Shown here: piece by piece, positions 32,358 to 42,365 of the stretch | Layout of the letters: the number at the start of each line of letters is the position of its first letter | Numbering within the stretch: the first letter of the stretch is position 1 | Notes under the pieces: model-generated | What the model was told of the DNA's origin: nothing | Databases searched by the model: none | Seen by the model: the letters and a program-made list of their open reading frames with translations, nothing else | NCBI RefSeq assembly: GCF_028748185.1 | Contig: NZ_CP118164.1 | Coordinates: 5,605,814-5,669,813, forward strand | Direction: 5' to 3' | DNA length: 64,000 bases | DNA from: Bremerella sp. P1 | GTDB lineage: Bacteria > Planctomycetota > Planctomycetia > Pirellulales > Pirellulaceae | Made by a program: the position numbers and the translations under genes

Positions 32358-35192
32358 TCATTTCACGACGAAATTTACAAGACGACCCGGAACGACAATC
32401 GTTTTCACGATTTGTTTTCCTTCCAGAAGCTCTTGGACGCGAGCATCCGACTTTGCGAGAGCTTCAAGATCGTCCTTCTTAATGTCGGCTGGAACCGTAA
32501 TACGGCCGCGAACTTTCCCCATAATTTGCACGGGGACTTCGATCTCGTTGTCCTTGGTGTACGACTCGACAAACTGTGGCCATGGCTCGTAGGCCAAAGT
32601 GTCACTGTGGCCCAACAATTGCCAAAATTCTTCGGCTAAGTGAGGTGCCAAGGGAGAAAGCATCAACGCAAACCATTCCATGGCCTTTTTCGGCCGTGTC
32701 GATTCCTTGGTGAAGAAGTTGGTGAACTCCATCAAGCGGGCAATGGCCGTGTTGAAACTGATATTGGAAAGGTCATTCGTTACGCTCTTGAGCGTGCGAT
32801 GGAGCATCTTGTTCTGCTCTTCGGTTGGCTCGACGTCTTGAATGGCTGCGTTGAGAACAACCTCTTCCGCGTTGTGGTCGATGAGCATTCGCCACGCTCG
32901 ATCGAGGAAGCCACGAACCCCCTTCACACCATCCATCGCCCAAGGCTTGGTAGCTTCGAGTGGTCCCATGAACATTTCGTAAAGACGAAGACTATCGGCA
33001 CCGAAATCGCGGACGACGTCATCCGGGTTAACCACGTTACCGCGGCTCTTGGACATCTTGTGAGCCCGCGAATCGATCCGAATGTTGTTATCCGCGGCCA
33101 GGACAAATCCGTCGCCCTTCTTGAGGACGTCTGCTTCAGCCAATGCGACGGAGTTGACCGGGTTGCCCTTGTCGTCAACAAGTGATCCGTCTTCCTGCTT
33201 CTTCACGAGGTTGCTGCCGACCCAACTGCCATCCTCAAGCTGGAAGCCCATGTACTCGATCTCGCCCAAGATCATCCCTTGGTTGACGAGCTTCTGGAAT
33301 GGTTCGGGTGTCGAGACGTAACCGCGGTCGTAAAGCACCTTGTGCCAGAAGCGGGCATACAAGAGGTGAAGCACGGCGTGTTCGGCACCACCAATGTAGA
33401 GATCGATCGGCATCCAGGCCTTTTCTTTTTCAGGATCAACGAAGACCGCGTTGTTCTTCGGATCGATGAAGCGAAGGTAGTACCAGCACGAGCCGGCCCA
33501 CTGCGGCATGGTGTTCGTTTCCCGCTTATACTTCACGCCGTCAATCACCGGGTAAAGCCAGGAGTCATCCGCTTTCTCGAGTGGCGGTTCTGGTCGCCCA
33601 ATCGGTTTGTAATCTTCGATCTGTGGCAAGTCGACCGGAAGCTGGTCGACCGGCACGGCTCGGATCTTGCCGTTGGGCTCGCCGTTTTCGTCAAGTTCTT
33701 TGAGAATCGGGAAGGGCTCGCCCCAGAAACGCTGACGGCTGAAGAGCCAGTCGCGGAGTTTGAAGTTGGTCGCTTCGCGGCCGAGACCGTTTTGTTCGAG
33801 ATCTAAAGCGATCTGCGCTTTGACCTCGGCGGTCTTCATGCCGTTGTATTTGCCGGAGTTGATCGCCACGCCATCGAAAGTCGCACAGGCCTTCCCGGCA
33901 AGGACCGCGTCGCGATCGATGTCAGACTTGTCGCCGGGATCGACCACGGCAATCACCGGGATGTCGAACTTTTGCGCGAACTCGAAGTCGCGATCGTCGT
34001 GTGCCGGAACGGCCATGATGGCCCCAGTGCCGTAGCTGGCGAGCACATAGTCCGCGATCCAAATCGGCACAGGCTGGCCGGTAACTGGGTTAATGGCATA
34101 CGAGCCAGAAAACACGCCGGTCTTATCTTTGGCAAGCTCCGTGCGTTCCAAGTCAGACTTGAACGCGGCTGCCTGACAGTACTTCTGGACGGCGTCGGAT
34201 TGCTCGGCGGTGGTCAACTGATCGACAAGCGGGTGCTCGGGCGCGATGACCATGTAGGTCGCCCCAAAGAGCGTGTCAGGCCGCGTTGTGTACACGCGAA
34301 GGACATCGGTGCCAGGCTTGCGAGGATAGCCAAGCTTCTTTCGCTCAATCTCCCAGGGGGTGTACTCTTCGGCGGTACCAAGGAAGAAATCGACTTCCGC
34401 CCCGATGCTACGGCCAATCCAGTTACGCTGAAGCTGCTTGATGCTGTCGGACCAGTCGAGCGATTCGAGATCGCTTTCGAGCCGCTCGGCGTAGGCCGTA
34501 ATGCGGAGCATCCATTGGCGAAGCGGCAAACGTTGAACCGGGTGGCCGCCACGTTCGCTCTTGCCGTCGATCACTTCTTCGTTCGCAAGCACGGTGCCAA
34601 GCGCGGGGCACCAATTGACCGGAGCCTCGTTGACGTAGGCCAAGCGATGCTCGTCCTGGTAATCGCGAACGGCTTCGGCTCCTTCGGCTTTCACATCGTC
34701 AGGAATCGGAAGCTCGGCGATGGGGCGGCCTTTGCCGGCGTCGTGGTCGTACCATGTGTCGAAAAGTACGAGGAAAATCCACTGCGTCCAGCGGAAGTAG
34801 TCGACATCAGTTGTGGCGACCTGCCGCTGCCAGTCGTAGCTGAAGCCAAGCATCTTCAACTGGCGGACGAACTCACCGATGTTCTTCTCGGTCGTCTCGC
34901 GAGGATGGACATTGTGCTTAATGGCATATTCTTCTGCCGGAAGGCCAAACGAGTCGAAGCCCATCGGGTGCAAGACGCTTTTGCCCTGCATGCGGGCAAA
35001 GCGGCAGACGATATCGGTTGCCGTGTAACCTTCCGGATGCCCCACATGCAAACCTGCACCACTTGGATAGGGAAACATATCCAAGACATAAAGCTTCTCG
35101 CTTTTGGGGAGGTCAGGGGTGCGGAAAGTTTGATTCTCGTCCCAGTATTTCTGCCATTTGGGTTCGATCTGGGCCGGGTTGTAGCGAGGCAT
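32358..35192 (-). CDS. leuS: Leucyl-tRNA synthetase
   Basis: Charges tRNA-Leu; class I synthetase with a CP1 editing domain. 944 residues from the ATG at 35192 ([17 protein letters not shown]), the conserved family start. The frame is open 32 codons further upstream (TTG/ATG-like starts to 35288), but that part is not family-like. HIGH appears as [17 protein letters not shown] as [17 protein letters not shown]. The catalytic insert [22 protein letters not shown] is typical of bacterial LeuRS. The editing domain is present ([33 protein letters not shown]). I found no T-box or leader peptide in the upstream 320 bases. It is divergent from map. Confidence 0.97.
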   Translation of the reverse strand: MPRYNPAQIEPKWQKYWDENQTFRTPDLPKSEKLYVLDMFPYPSGAGLHVGHPEGYTATDIVCRFARMQGKSVLHPMGFDSFGLPAEEYAIKHNVHPRETTEKNIGEFVRQLKMLGFSYDWQRQVATTDVDYFRWTQWIFLVLFDTWYDHDAGKGRPIAELPIPDDVKAEGAEAVRDYQDEHRLAYVNEAPVNWCPALGTVLANEEVIDGKSERGGHPVQRLPLRQWMLRITAYAERLESDLESLDWSDSIKQLQRNWIGRSIGAEVDFFLGTAEEYTPWEIERKKLGYPRKPGTDVLRVYTTRPDTLFGATYMVIAPEHPLVDQLTTAEQSDAVQKYCQAAAFKSDLERTELAKDKTGVFSGSYAINPVTGQPVPIWIADYVLASYGTGAIMAVPAHDDRDFEFAQKFDIPVIAVVDPGDKSDIDRDAVLAGKACATFDGVAINSGKYNGMKTAEVKAQIALDLEQNGLGREATNFKLRDWLFSRQRFWGEPFPILKELDENGEPNGKIRAVPVDQLPVDLPQIEDYKPIGRPEPPLEKADDSWLYPVIDGVKYKRETNTMPQWAGSCWYYLRFIDPKNNAVFVDPEKEKAWMPIDLYIGGAEHAVLHLLYARFWHKVLYDRGYVSTPEPFQKLVNQGMILGEIEYMGFQLEDGSWVGSNLVKKQEDGSLVDDKGNPVNSVALAEADVLKKGDGFVLAADNNIRIDSRAHKMSKSRGNVVNPDDVVRDFGADSLRLYEMFMGPLEATKPWAMDGVKGVRGFLDRAWRMLIDHNAEEVVLNAAIQDVEPTEEQNKMLHRTLKSVTNDLSNISFNTAIARLMEFTNFFTKESTRPKKAMEWFALMLSPLAPHLAEEFWQLLGHSDTLAYEPWPQFVESYTKDNEIEVPVQIMGKVRGRITVPADIKKDDLEALAKSDARVQELLEGKQIVKTIVVPGRLVNFVVK

Positions 35193-35512
35193 GGGTGATA
35201 ATCCAGTCGTCAAATATGCGGTCTTGCCGCAGCTTGGTCTACTTGCAAGTTGGGTCGATGGGCAGGGATCGCCGCAAAATGTTATCACATAGGGCTTTCC
35301 CGCAGTCTCGCGAAGGTAACGATTCTAATGGTCCTCTCGAAAACTGACAATTGAAGGACCCCGTTGGTTCTCCGGAACGTTCGCGCTAAATCCACCTGGT
35401 GGATAAAATCTGTGCAAGGATTTCGAGAGAATTGCATGTTGCAGAGTCGATTACCCTGGTAGACTGCTGGTTTGCCGAACAACCTTCCCCCAACACGAAC
35501 CCCTGAATCCTT

Positions 35513-36310
35513 ATGCTTCACGGACGACGTCATCTTCAGCTAGTTGATTCCGAACGGGACGCGATGCGAGTTGCCTGCCAGTTCAACGCGCAACTAATGG
35601 ACTTTGTACGCCCTCACGTCAAAGCGGGCATTACGACCGAGGCAATCGATCGGATGGTGCACGAGTACACCCTCGATCATGGCCACACGCCTGCTTGTTT
35701 GAATTACCAAGGCTTCCCCAAGAGCTGCTGCACCAGCATCAACGAAGTCATTTGTCATGGGATTCCCGACAAATACGAGCTGAAAGAAGGGGACATCGTC
35801 AATGTCGACCTGACTTCGATTGTCGACGGGTGGCATGGCGATCAGTCGGAAACGTTTCTGATTGGGGAAGTAACTCCTGAAGCGAAGCAGGTCACGCAGT
35901 GTGCGTTCGATTGCCTGTATCTGGCTATCGATGCGATCTATCCCGAATGCCGCGTTTCGGAAATCGGTCGCGTTATTGTCGAGGAAGCCAAGAAGTACAA
36001 CTTTGGTGTCGTCGAAGAGTTCGTCGGGCACGGCCTCGGCCGTCGATTCCATCAAGATCCTTCGATTCCTCACGTCCCAACACGTGCCGCTCATTCGGTT
36101 CGCCTGTTGCCAGGCGTCTGCTTCACGATCGAGCCGATGATCAACATTGGCGGAGCAGCTACGCAACTCGATCCGTCCGATGGCTGGACGGTCCGTACTC
36201 GCGACCGTAGCCTGAGTGCTCAGTTCGAGCATACGATCTTGATGACCGAGAACGGTCCTGAGATCCTTTCGATGACGAAAGATGGTCCTCAGAAGGGACA
36301 TAAGTTCTAA
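35513..36310 (+). CDS. map: Methionine aminopeptidase, type I
   Basis: Removes the initiator methionine from nascent proteins. 265 residues. The dinuclear metal site is complete: D99 and D110 ([14 protein letters not shown]), H174 ([14 protein letters not shown]), E208 (FTIEPM) and E240 (QFEHTIL). H82 in CHGIPD is the conserved substrate-site histidine. The N-terminus is slightly extended compared with E. coli but has no SEC-C zinc-finger tag. The start ATG at 35513 lies in a 224-base (leuS side) regulatory gap; a poorly spaced TTGCAG/TAGACT pair is the best promoter candidate. Next is a separate secreted-protein gene after 99 bases. Confidence 0.95.
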   Translation: MLHGRRHLQLVDSERDAMRVACQFNAQLMDFVRPHVKAGITTEAIDRMVHEYTLDHGHTPACLNYQGFPKSCCTSINEVICHGIPDKYELKEGDIVNVDLTSIVDGWHGDQSETFLIGEVTPEAKQVTQCAFDCLYLAIDAIYPECRVSEIGRVIVEEAKKYNFGVVEEFVGHGLGRRFHQDPSIPHVPTRAAHSVRLLPGVCFTIEPMINIGGAATQLDPSDGWTVRTRDRSLSAQFEHTILMTENGPEILSMTKDGPQKGHKF

Positions 36311-36368
36311 ATCGCGGCGCGATAGCACTGAAATCAATCTTGCCAGCGATCGGGCGTTTTTGGTATTT

Positions 36369-36400
36369 CCTCGGGCAATGACTCAAGTTTTTGCCTGAGG
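36369..36400. repeat. Imperfect hairpin after map
   Basis: CCTCGGGCA and TGCCTGAGG arms (one mismatch, 14-base loop) just before the next ATG at 36410. It might limit read-through from map or mask the following ribosome-binding region; no T-run is present downstream. Confidence 0.3.
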
Positions 36401-36409
36401 GATCCGGCT

Positions 36410-37702
36410 ATGTTCTGTTTTCGACCCGTTTGCTTGCTAATGCTGGCTGCTACTTTGCCATGTGCGGTTACTGCTCTGGCGAGTGAGCCGTACAAAGGAC
36501 GCGTGACCACGGCACAGGTTTTTACCCGTAGCGGACCGGGGCAGAACTACTATCCAACGGCCTATCTGGAAAAGAATTCGGTCGTGGATGTCTACCGCGA
36601 AGATGTCGGCGGTTGGCTGGCCATTCGCCCGACCGAGGACGAGTTCAGCCTGGTCCGGGCCGCCGATCTTTCCTACGGCGACGATCGTCAGATTGCCTAC
36701 GTTCGGACAGCCGAAGCACCGGCGTTCGTCGGGAGCCAAATTAGCGACCAGCACCACATCACCCATGTTAAGTTAGACCAAGACGAACCCCTGGAAGTGC
36801 TGGGAATTGTCGAGCTACGCGATCCAGAAACTGGCAAAAAGGAAGCGTTCTATCGCATCGCTCCACCCGCCGGTGAGTTTCGCTGGATCAACAAGCACTT
36901 TGTTGAACCCATCGGCATTCAGCCTCGCACGCAAGGGCCCACGGTCGATTCCGCGGCCATGGCCGAATCGATTCAGGATGACAAGTTCTGGAAAGAGACT
37001 GAGCAGAAGCTGAGTGCGGTTCGGCCGGTGTCTTTCGATGAAGAGACCGACAAACCCGGCGCCACGTTTACCGGAGAACTGCAACCGCTGGACGAGATCG
37101 GTCCCGGCACCAGTTTGAACCTGATCGAACTCGAACTGCACGTCAGTCGCGAATGCCTCAAGCCGGTCGAAGACTGGAAATTCAAACCTCTGAAAGATCA
37201 GGCCAAGCGACTGATCGTCGAAGGGGAAACGCCGCTGGAGCGGGGTAAGGCCCGGTTGCTACTGGAGAAGATCGACCAATTCAACGATCTTTACGAACGC
37301 AAGCTGGCTGCAAAGGAGGCGATGACCAATTCATCGATTCCGCTGAAAACCCCACTGGCTAGTGACGAAGAACTCGGAGAAGTCGAGCCGTCAAACGATC
37401 CGGCCGCTTCGTTCAAAAAGGATGGCTTCGACCCACGTTACGACGGCAAAGGGTGGCTGATGCCGGTCATCACGCGGGCCTCTTCGACCCGAAATCCCAA
37501 TCAATACACGCCTCCGTTCGCCTTGACCGACTCTCAGGGGAATGTCTTGCAATTCGTCAGTCCCTCGCCGGGGCTGAACTTGCGGCGATATGCCCGGATG
37601 CAGGTCGGCATTTACGGACAAATTTCTCCGCTGGATCAATACACCAAGCAGCATCTGACCGCGCACCGGATTGTGGTGCTATCACGGCACGAAAAGAAGT
37701 AG
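36410..37702 (+). CDS. Secreted SH3-domain-like protein
   Basis: 430 residues with a Sec signal peptide (MFCFRPVCLLMLAATLPCAVTALA, cleavage near residue 24). The following 70 residues (KGRVTTAQVFTRSGPGQNYYPTAYLEKNSVVDVYRED...WLAIRPTE...SLVRAADL) have the bacterial SH3 pattern. A second, weaker copy may cover 95-170 (AFVGSQISDQHHITHVKLDQDEPLEVLG...FRWINKHFVEPIG). The C-terminal half is helical, charged and unrecognised. Bacterial SH3 domains often bind cell-wall peptides; planctomycete homologues are common but uncharacterised. It stands between map and rsmG with its own start and no Shine-Dalgarno. Confidence 0.75.
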   Translation: MFCFRPVCLLMLAATLPCAVTALASEPYKGRVTTAQVFTRSGPGQNYYPTAYLEKNSVVDVYREDVGGWLAIRPTEDEFSLVRAADLSYGDDRQIAYVRTAEAPAFVGSQISDQHHITHVKLDQDEPLEVLGIVELRDPETGKKEAFYRIAPPAGEFRWINKHFVEPIGIQPRTQGPTVDSAAMAESIQDDKFWKETEQKLSAVRPVSFDEETDKPGATFTGELQPLDEIGPGTSLNLIELELHVSRECLKPVEDWKFKPLKDQAKRLIVEGETPLERGKARLLLEKIDQFNDLYERKLAAKEAMTNSSIPLKTPLASDEELGEVEPSNDPAASFKKDGFDPRYDGKGWLMPVITRASSTRNPNQYTPPFALTDSQGNVLQFVSPSPGLNLRRYARMQVGIYGQISPLDQYTKQHLTAHRIVVLSRHEKK

Positions 37703-37813
37703 CTTTGCGGTGAGTGTCATGGCCCAAATGGGCGAATCATGGTCAAATAGTGGGAATTGACAGGCGATTTGGTTCCGGCCTGTCTGTTTGACGAATTCTC
37801 ACTGAAAGCCAGT

Positions 37814-38479
37814 ATGAGCGAAGACGGTTCCCCCAGCGCCACTCTTGAAGATGCCCTGCAAAAGTATGGGGCTCCTCTGCCTGCGGAAATCCGCGATCAA
37901 CTTCAGCGGTACGTCGATGTGCTGTGGGAGATCAACAAGTCGCTGAATCTGACTCGGCATACCGACTACGACAAGTTCGTTGCCCGCGATTTGATCGACA
38001 GCTTAGCATTGGCCGGCCAATTGAAGCCCAACGAAGAGATCCTCGACATGGGCAGTGGCGGGGGCGTTCCGGGCATCGTGATCGCGATCCTGCGGCCAGA
38101 CGTTCGTGTCACACTGTGTGATTCGGTGGGCAAGAAAGCGCACGCGATGCAGGCCATCGTTGAGCAGCTCGATCTCGAGGTTCCCGTTTACCACAATCGA
38201 GCGGAAGAGATCCTCGAAGACCTCAGCTTCGATGCGGTCGTATGCCGTGCGGTTGCGCCGATGAAGAAGCTGCTGACGTGGCTCGATGGGCATTGGCTAG
38301 CTGCTGGCCGGCTGCTGACGATCAAAGGTGGCCGCTGGCTCGAAGAAGTGAAAGAAGCCCGTCATCATGGCGTGACTAAGGGGGTTGAGATCCGCAACGC
38401 CCACGAATACGAGACGCCCGGCAATGATCACCCAAGCGTGATCGTAAAAGTTTGGCCGAAAGGTCGCAAAGAGCCTTAA
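37814..38479 (+). CDS. rsmG: 16S rRNA (guanine-N7)-methyltransferase RsmG
   Basis: Methylates G527 (E. coli numbering) of 16S rRNA using SAM; loss causes low-level streptomycin resistance in other bacteria. 221 residues from the ATG at 37814 (MSEDGSPSATLEDALQKYG). A TTG at 37757 would add 19 unsupported residues. Family signatures are NKSLNLTRHTDYDKFVARDLIDSL near residue 40, the SAM motif ILDMGSGGGVPGIVIAI, and VVCRAVAPMKKLLTW. It is not paired with mnmG as in many bacteria. It ends 31 bases before the cysD promoter. Confidence 0.93.
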   Translation: MSEDGSPSATLEDALQKYGAPLPAEIRDQLQRYVDVLWEINKSLNLTRHTDYDKFVARDLIDSLALAGQLKPNEEILDMGSGGGVPGIVIAILRPDVRVTLCDSVGKKAHAMQAIVEQLDLEVPVYHNRAEEILEDLSFDAVVCRAVAPMKKLLTWLDGHWLAAGRLLTIKGGRWLEEVKEARHHGVTKGVEIRNAHEYETPGNDHPSVIVKVWPKGRKEP

Positions 38480-38509
38480 GCCAGTTCAACTTACGGCCGA
38501 TTAGTGTCG

Positions 38510-38538
38510 TTGTTGATATTAGTTACGACCCGTATAAT
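38510..38538 (+). promoter_or_regulatory. Promoter of cysD-cysNC
   Basis: TTGTTG (38510-38515), a 17-base spacer and a perfect TATAAT (38533-38538) predict a start near 38545, leaving a leader of about 105 bases before cysD. Confidence 0.65.
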
Positions 38539-38544
38539 CAGACG

Positions 38545-38650
38545 ATTCTCTCCTGGCTTACCCAGGCAGTAGAGAGAGACCGACCCCAGCGGTAGTTGGC
38601 CCGATGCAAAATGGCCAAGCTACCTAACTTCAACCCACAGCGATTGATTG
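38545..38650 (+). promoter_or_regulatory. Structured 5' leader of cysD
   Basis: Two stable hairpins fill the leader. The first is nested: CTCTC (38548-38552) with GAGAG (38572-38576) enclosing CCTGG with CCAGG. The second pairs GGTAGTTGGCC (38591-38601) with GGCCAAGCTACC (38613-38624), 11 bp with one bulged G and an 11-base loop. It ends 26 bases before the cysD ATG. The loop side reads TTGGCCCGATG, a string also found in the SAM-I riboswitch core, but the other SAM-I helices are missing. No terminator follows, so if it regulates it probably acts on translation or RNA stability. The hairpins are seen; regulation by a sulfur metabolite is inference. Confidence 0.5.
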
Positions 38651-39559
38651 ATGTCCAGTTATCAGATTACGCATCTCAAACAACTGGAAGCAGAAAGCAT
38701 CCACATCATCCGCGAGGTCGCGGCTGAGTTTGAGAACCCGGTGATGTTGTATTCCGTCGGAAAAGACTCTTCCGTCATGGTTCAACTGGCCCTGAAGGCC
38801 TTCTATCCGGCCAAGCCCCCGTTTCCTTTGATGCATGTCGACACGACGTGGAAGTTCAAGGAAATGATTCAGTTCCGCGAAGATTATGCTCGCAACGAAC
38901 TGGGGCTCGATTTGATCGTGCATATCAACGAAGAAGGCAAAAAGGTCGGAATCGATCCGTTCGAGGACAGTGTCCGCCATACCGACTTGATGAAGACGGT
39001 CTCGCTGAAGCAGGCACTCGACAAGTACAAGTTCGACGCCGCGTTTGGTGGCGCCCGTCGCGACGAAGAGAAGTCGCGAGCCAAAGAACGTGTCTTCTCG
39101 TTCCGTGATAAGAACCACCGCTGGGATCCGAAGAATCAGCGTCCCGAACTGTGGAACCTGTACAACACCAAGGTGAACAAAGGGGAAAGCATTCGCGTGT
39201 TCCCCCTTTCCAACTGGACGGAACTCGACGTCTGGCAATACATCCACCTGGAAAAGATTCCGATCGTGCCGTTGTATTACTCGGCCAAGCGCCCCGTCGT
39301 ATGGCGAAACGATATGTGGATCATGGTCGACGACGACCGCATCAACCTTCAGCCCGGCGAGAAGGTGGAAGAGAAGATGGTTCGCTTCCGTACGCTTGGC
39401 TGCTATCCGCTGACTGGTGCGGTGGAATCGGAAGCCGATACGCTTCCCGAAATCATTCAGGAAATGCTTCTGACGACCACCTCCGAACGCCAAGGCCGCG
39501 CGATCGACAAGGATCAGGGCGCCTCGATGCAGAAGAAGAAGGAAGAGGGTTACTTCTAA
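38651..39559 (+). CDS. cysD: Sulfate adenylyltransferase subunit 2 (CysD)
   Basis: Small catalytic subunit of ATP sulfurylase; with CysN it makes adenosine-5'-phosphosulfate from sulfate and ATP. 302 residues from the ATG at 38651 (a TTG one codon earlier is ignored). It is a PP-loop ATPase: [10 protein letters not shown] near residue 37, then [33 protein letters not shown] and [13 protein letters not shown], all CysD signatures that also exist in the PAPS reductase relatives; the pairing with cysN settles the call. The C-terminal [20 protein letters not shown] is typical. It is separated from cysNC by 125 bases containing inverted repeats. Confidence 0.96.
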   Translation: MSSYQITHLKQLEAESIHIIREVAAEFENPVMLYSVGKDSSVMVQLALKAFYPAKPPFPLMHVDTTWKFKEMIQFREDYARNELGLDLIVHINEEGKKVGIDPFEDSVRHTDLMKTVSLKQALDKYKFDAAFGGARRDEEKSRAKERVFSFRDKNHRWDPKNQRPELWNLYNTKVNKGESIRVFPLSNWTELDVWQYIHLEKIPIVPLYYSAKRPVVWRNDMWIMVDDDRINLQPGEKVEEKMVRFRTLGCYPLTGAVESEADTLPEIIQEMLLTTTSERQGRAIDKDQGASMQKKKEEGYF

Positions 39560-39570
39560 CGCTCGAGGCG

Positions 39571-39681
39571 AGTGTTCAGTTTTCAGTTTTCAGTTTTCAG
39601 CAAAGAGAAGAAGACTGAATCGCAGCGAAAGCTGAACCATGAATCCTACTGAAAACTGAACACTGATAACTGAAAACTAGA
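39571..39681. repeat. 17-bp inverted repeats with internal TTTTCAG units
   Basis: AGTGTTCAGTTTTCAGT (39571-39587) is exactly mirrored by ACTGAAAACTGAACACT (39648-39664), 60 bases apart, in the cysD-cysNC spacer. The left arm continues as three CAGTTTT units, and the right side has a further ACTGAAAACT (39670-39679). The core word also occurs at 5899-5912. The structure is MITE-like but carries no gene. As RNA it would form a large hairpin between the two cistrons. Confidence 0.6.
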
Positions 39682-39684
39682 CTT

Positions 39685-41616
39685 ATGTCTCACAAATCTG
39701 ACCTGATCGCGACCGACATTAATGCTTATCTCGCTCAGCACGAGAAGAAGGAACTGCTGCGATTTTTGACATGCGGTAGTGTCGACGACGGGAAGAGTAC
39801 GCTGCTGGGCAAGCTGCTTATCGAATCGAAAGCGGCTTACGAAGATCAGTTGGCGGCCATCGAAAAGGAATCGGCCACGCATGGTACGGTCGGTGGCGAG
39901 ATCGACCCGGCACTTTTGACCGACGGTTTGAAAGAAGAACGCGAGCAGGGGATCACGATCGACGTGGCCTATCGTTACTTCTCGACCGCTAAACGAAAGT
40001 TCATCGTTGCCGATACGCCAGGTCACGAGCAATATACCCGCAACATGGCCACCGGTGCTTCAACCGCCGACCTGGCCATCATTCTGATCGATGCTCGCCA
40101 AGGCGTGCTGACTCAAACCAAGCGGCATAGCTTCATCACTTCGCTGCTGGGTATTCGCCATATCGTGGTGGCGATCAACAAGATGGACCTGGTCGATTAC
40201 AGCCAGGAAGTGTTCGAGAAGATCAAGCAAGATTACATCGACTTCGCTGCTAAGATGTCGGCCGACGATGTCCACTTCATTCCGCTCTCGGCCCTCAAGG
40301 GGGACAACCTGGTTGAGAAGAGCGAGAAGATGCCGTGGTACGAAGGCGCCACGCTGATGCACATGCTCGAGAACCTGTACATCGGTTCCGACCGCAACCT
40401 GCAAGACTTCCGCTTTCCAGTGCAGTTGGTCAACCGACCTGACCTCAACTTCCGTGGTTTCTGCGGGACGGTCGCGTCCGGTACGATTCGCCCAGGCGAA
40501 GAGGTCATGGTCCTGCCGTCGAAGAAGACGAGCAAGGTGAAACGCATTGTCACAATGGATGGCGATGTCGAAGAAGCCTATCCGCCGATGTCGGTCACCT
40601 TGACCTTCGAGGATGAAATCGACTGTAGCCGCGGTGACATCATCGTGCGTCCTGGCAACCGCCCGAAAGTCGACGACAAGTTCGACGCGATGGTGGTTTG
40701 GATGGCGGACGAGCCGCTGGTGCCGGGTAAGCAGTACTTCGTTAAACACACGACGAAGATGATGACCGGTACCGTCTCGCGGGTTCGTTACAACGTCGAC
40801 GTGAATACGCTTCATCGCGAAGACACGCCGGCCCTGAAGCTCAACGAAATCGGTCGGTGCAGTATCAAGCTGAATCAACCGGTCTCGTACGACCCGTACG
40901 CAAAGAACAAGACGACCGGTGCGTTCATTCTGATCGACTATATGAGCAACCGCACCGTGGGTGCCGGGATGATCATCGATCGCGATGCCACCGATACGGA
41001 CGAACTGTGGGACGTGGAAGGGGACGAGACCCTGCAGAGCACCAAGGGGAACGTTTCCGCCGACGAACGAGCAGCTCGCTTTGGTCAGAAGCCAGCGACC
41101 TTGCTGCTCACCGGTTTGACTGGTGCCGGCAAAACCACGATTGCCTATGCTTTGGAACGTCGACTGTTCGACGAAGGGAAGACGAGCGTCGTTCTCGATG
41201 GCCAGAACCTCCGTCGCGGTATCAGCAAGGATCTGGGCTACACCGCCGAGCAGCGTAGCGAAAATCTGCGTCGCGGTAGCGAGATTGCCCGGATGCTTAA
41301 CGACTCTGGCATGCTTTGTATTGCGGCCTTCCTGGCGCCCAATGCCGAAGTTCGCCAGCGAGCCAGCGAAGTGGTTGGTTCCGATCGTTTCCTGACGGTC
41401 TATCTCTCGGCTCCGATCGAAGTTTGCCGCGAACGAGAAGACTCGGGCATGTACGCCAAAGCGGACAGTGGCGAGATCGCCAACTTCCCAGGCGTCAGCT
41501 ACGAGTATGAAGCTCCTGAAAATGCCGACCTGGTTCTCCCCACGCACGAGCTAAGCGTGGACGAGTGCGTCGACAAGATTTACGAGATGCTGCAAACCCG
41601 CGGCATGATCGATTAA
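39685..41616 (+). CDS. cysNC: CysNC: sulfate adenylyltransferase GTPase subunit fused to APS kinase
   Basis: 643 residues combining two steps. The N-terminal 1-430 is the EF-Tu-like GTPase CysN that drives APS synthesis with CysD: P-loop GSVDDGKST near 31, DTPGHEQYT near 112 and NKMD near 168. The C-terminal 460-643 is CysC, which phosphorylates APS to PAPS: P-loop GLTGAGKTT near 474, [15 protein letters not shown], and [17 protein letters not shown]. The fusion is well known in several phyla. The ATG at 39685 follows immediately after the inverted-repeat region; no strong Shine-Dalgarno is visible. With CysD it forms the complete sulfate-to-PAPS module; no PAPS reductase is in the window. 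Confidence 0.96.
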   Translation: MSHKSDLIATDINAYLAQHEKKELLRFLTCGSVDDGKSTLLGKLLIESKAAYEDQLAAIEKESATHGTVGGEIDPALLTDGLKEEREQGITIDVAYRYFSTAKRKFIVADTPGHEQYTRNMATGASTADLAIILIDARQGVLTQTKRHSFITSLLGIRHIVVAINKMDLVDYSQEVFEKIKQDYIDFAAKMSADDVHFIPLSALKGDNLVEKSEKMPWYEGATLMHMLENLYIGSDRNLQDFRFPVQLVNRPDLNFRGFCGTVASGTIRPGEEVMVLPSKKTSKVKRIVTMDGDVEEAYPPMSVTLTFEDEIDCSRGDIIVRPGNRPKVDDKFDAMVVWMADEPLVPGKQYFVKHTTKMMTGTVSRVRYNVDVNTLHREDTPALKLNEIGRCSIKLNQPVSYDPYAKNKTTGAFILIDYMSNRTVGAGMIIDRDATDTDELWDVEGDETLQSTKGNVSADERAARFGQKPATLLLTGLTGAGKTTIAYALERRLFDEGKTSVVLDGQNLRRGISKDLGYTAEQRSENLRRGSEIARMLNDSGMLCIAAFLAPNAEVRQRASEVVGSDRFLTVYLSAPIEVCREREDSGMYAKADSGEIANFPGVSYEYEAPENADLVLPTHELSVDECVDKIYEMLQTRGMID

Positions 41617-41640
41617 GGTCGCGGTGCGTGGTGCCTCAGA

Positions 41641-41669
41641 TTGTCGCCTTGGGGCGAACCGTCTAAAAT
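41641..41669 (+). promoter_or_regulatory. Promoter of the DtxR-type regulator gene
   Basis: TTGTCG (4 of 6), a 17-base spacer and TAAAAT (5 of 6) predict a start near 41676. That excludes the upstream TTG (41679) as a practical start and supports the ATG at 41703. Confidence 0.5.
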
Positions 41670-41702
41670 TCCGGTGCCTTGAATTCTCCGGAGCCGACCC
41701 CC

Positions 41703-42365
41703 ATGCCCAGTTTGACGATTGAGAACTACGTAAAAGCGATCTATCAGATTGCGCTTCAGGCACCGGAAAAGGCGGCCTCGACCGGTGAAATCGCGATTGC
41801 CCTGGAAGTCTCGCCGGGGACGGTCACTAGCATGCTGAAGACCCTCAGCGAGACCGGTCTGGCCTCGTACACCAAGTACGAAGGGGTTCGTCTGACCGAG
41901 AGTGGCCGCAAGCTGGCGTTGCGTGTGCTGCGTCGCCACCGATTGATCGAGCTGTTTCTGGTGCACACCCTCGACCTGGCGTGGGACGAAGTCCACGAAG
42001 AGGCTGAGAACATGGAGCATGCCGTCAGCGATTTCCTGGTCGATCGGATCGATCAGTTTCTGGGGTATCCTTCGTCCGACCCGCATGGCGATCCCATTCC
42101 GACGGCCGACGGAAAGATTCGCACCGAACAAGGCGTCAAGCTCACCCAGTGGGAGCCTGGCAAGCCGTTTCGCCTGGTACGCGTGATGGACCAAAGCTCG
42201 GACTTCCTGCGTTACCTCAGCGAAGAGTCGCTCCAGCCAGGCTGCGAAGCGAAGCTGATCAGCAGCCGAGTGGAAGCGGGCATCGTCACCATCGAAATCG
42301 AGGGCCGCACCACGGCGCTGGGATTGGAAGCGGCCGAAAAGCTGATGGTCGCCGCCGTCAGTTAA
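41703..42365 (+). CDS. DtxR/MntR-family metal-dependent transcriptional regulator
   Basis: 220 residues from the ATG at 41703. The N-terminal winged helix-turn-helix (SLTIENYVKAIYQIAL...STGEIAIALEVSPGTVTSMLKTLSETGLASYTKYEGVRLTESG) is the DtxR/MntR type, followed by the dimerisation/metal domain (RRHRLIELFLVHTLDLAWDEVHEEAENMEHAVSD) with the expected Glu, His and Asp metal ligands. A C-terminal FeoA/SH3-like domain starts around GKPFRLVRVMDQS. The family represses metal uptake genes when Mn(II) or Fe(II) is bound. No metal transporter gene is adjacent, so the metal cannot be told. Its stop overlaps by four bases that of the convergent DinB gene. Confidence 0.88.
   Translation: MPSLTIENYVKAIYQIALQAPEKAASTGEIAIALEVSPGTVTSMLKTLSETGLASYTKYEGVRLTESGRKLALRVLRRHRLIELFLVHTLDLAWDEVHEEAENMEHAVSDFLVDRIDQFLGYPSSDPHGDPIPTADGKIRTEQGVKLTQWEPGKPFRLVRVMDQSSDFLRYLSEESLQPGCEAKLISSRVEAGIVTIEIEGRTTALGLEAAEKLMVAAVS

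Noticed and set aside
35193-35512. T-box or Leu attenuator upstream of leuS
   Set aside because: No T-box AGGGTGG-type sequence, no leucine-rich short frame with a following terminator, and no T-run hairpin were found.
38571-38624. SAM-I riboswitch call for the cysD leader
   Set aside because: AGAGAG and TGGCCCGATG resemble SAM-I words, but P1, P3 and P4 are missing and the intervening helix does not match, so only an unassigned structured leader is claimed.
40060-41547. 495-codon minus-strand frame opposite cysNC, and similar ones opposite leuS (33972-35198), the octahaem gene (48664-50040) and cimA (4122-5150)
   Set aside because: These arise from the high GC third-position bias of real genes; none shows a recognisable domain or its own ribosome-binding site.
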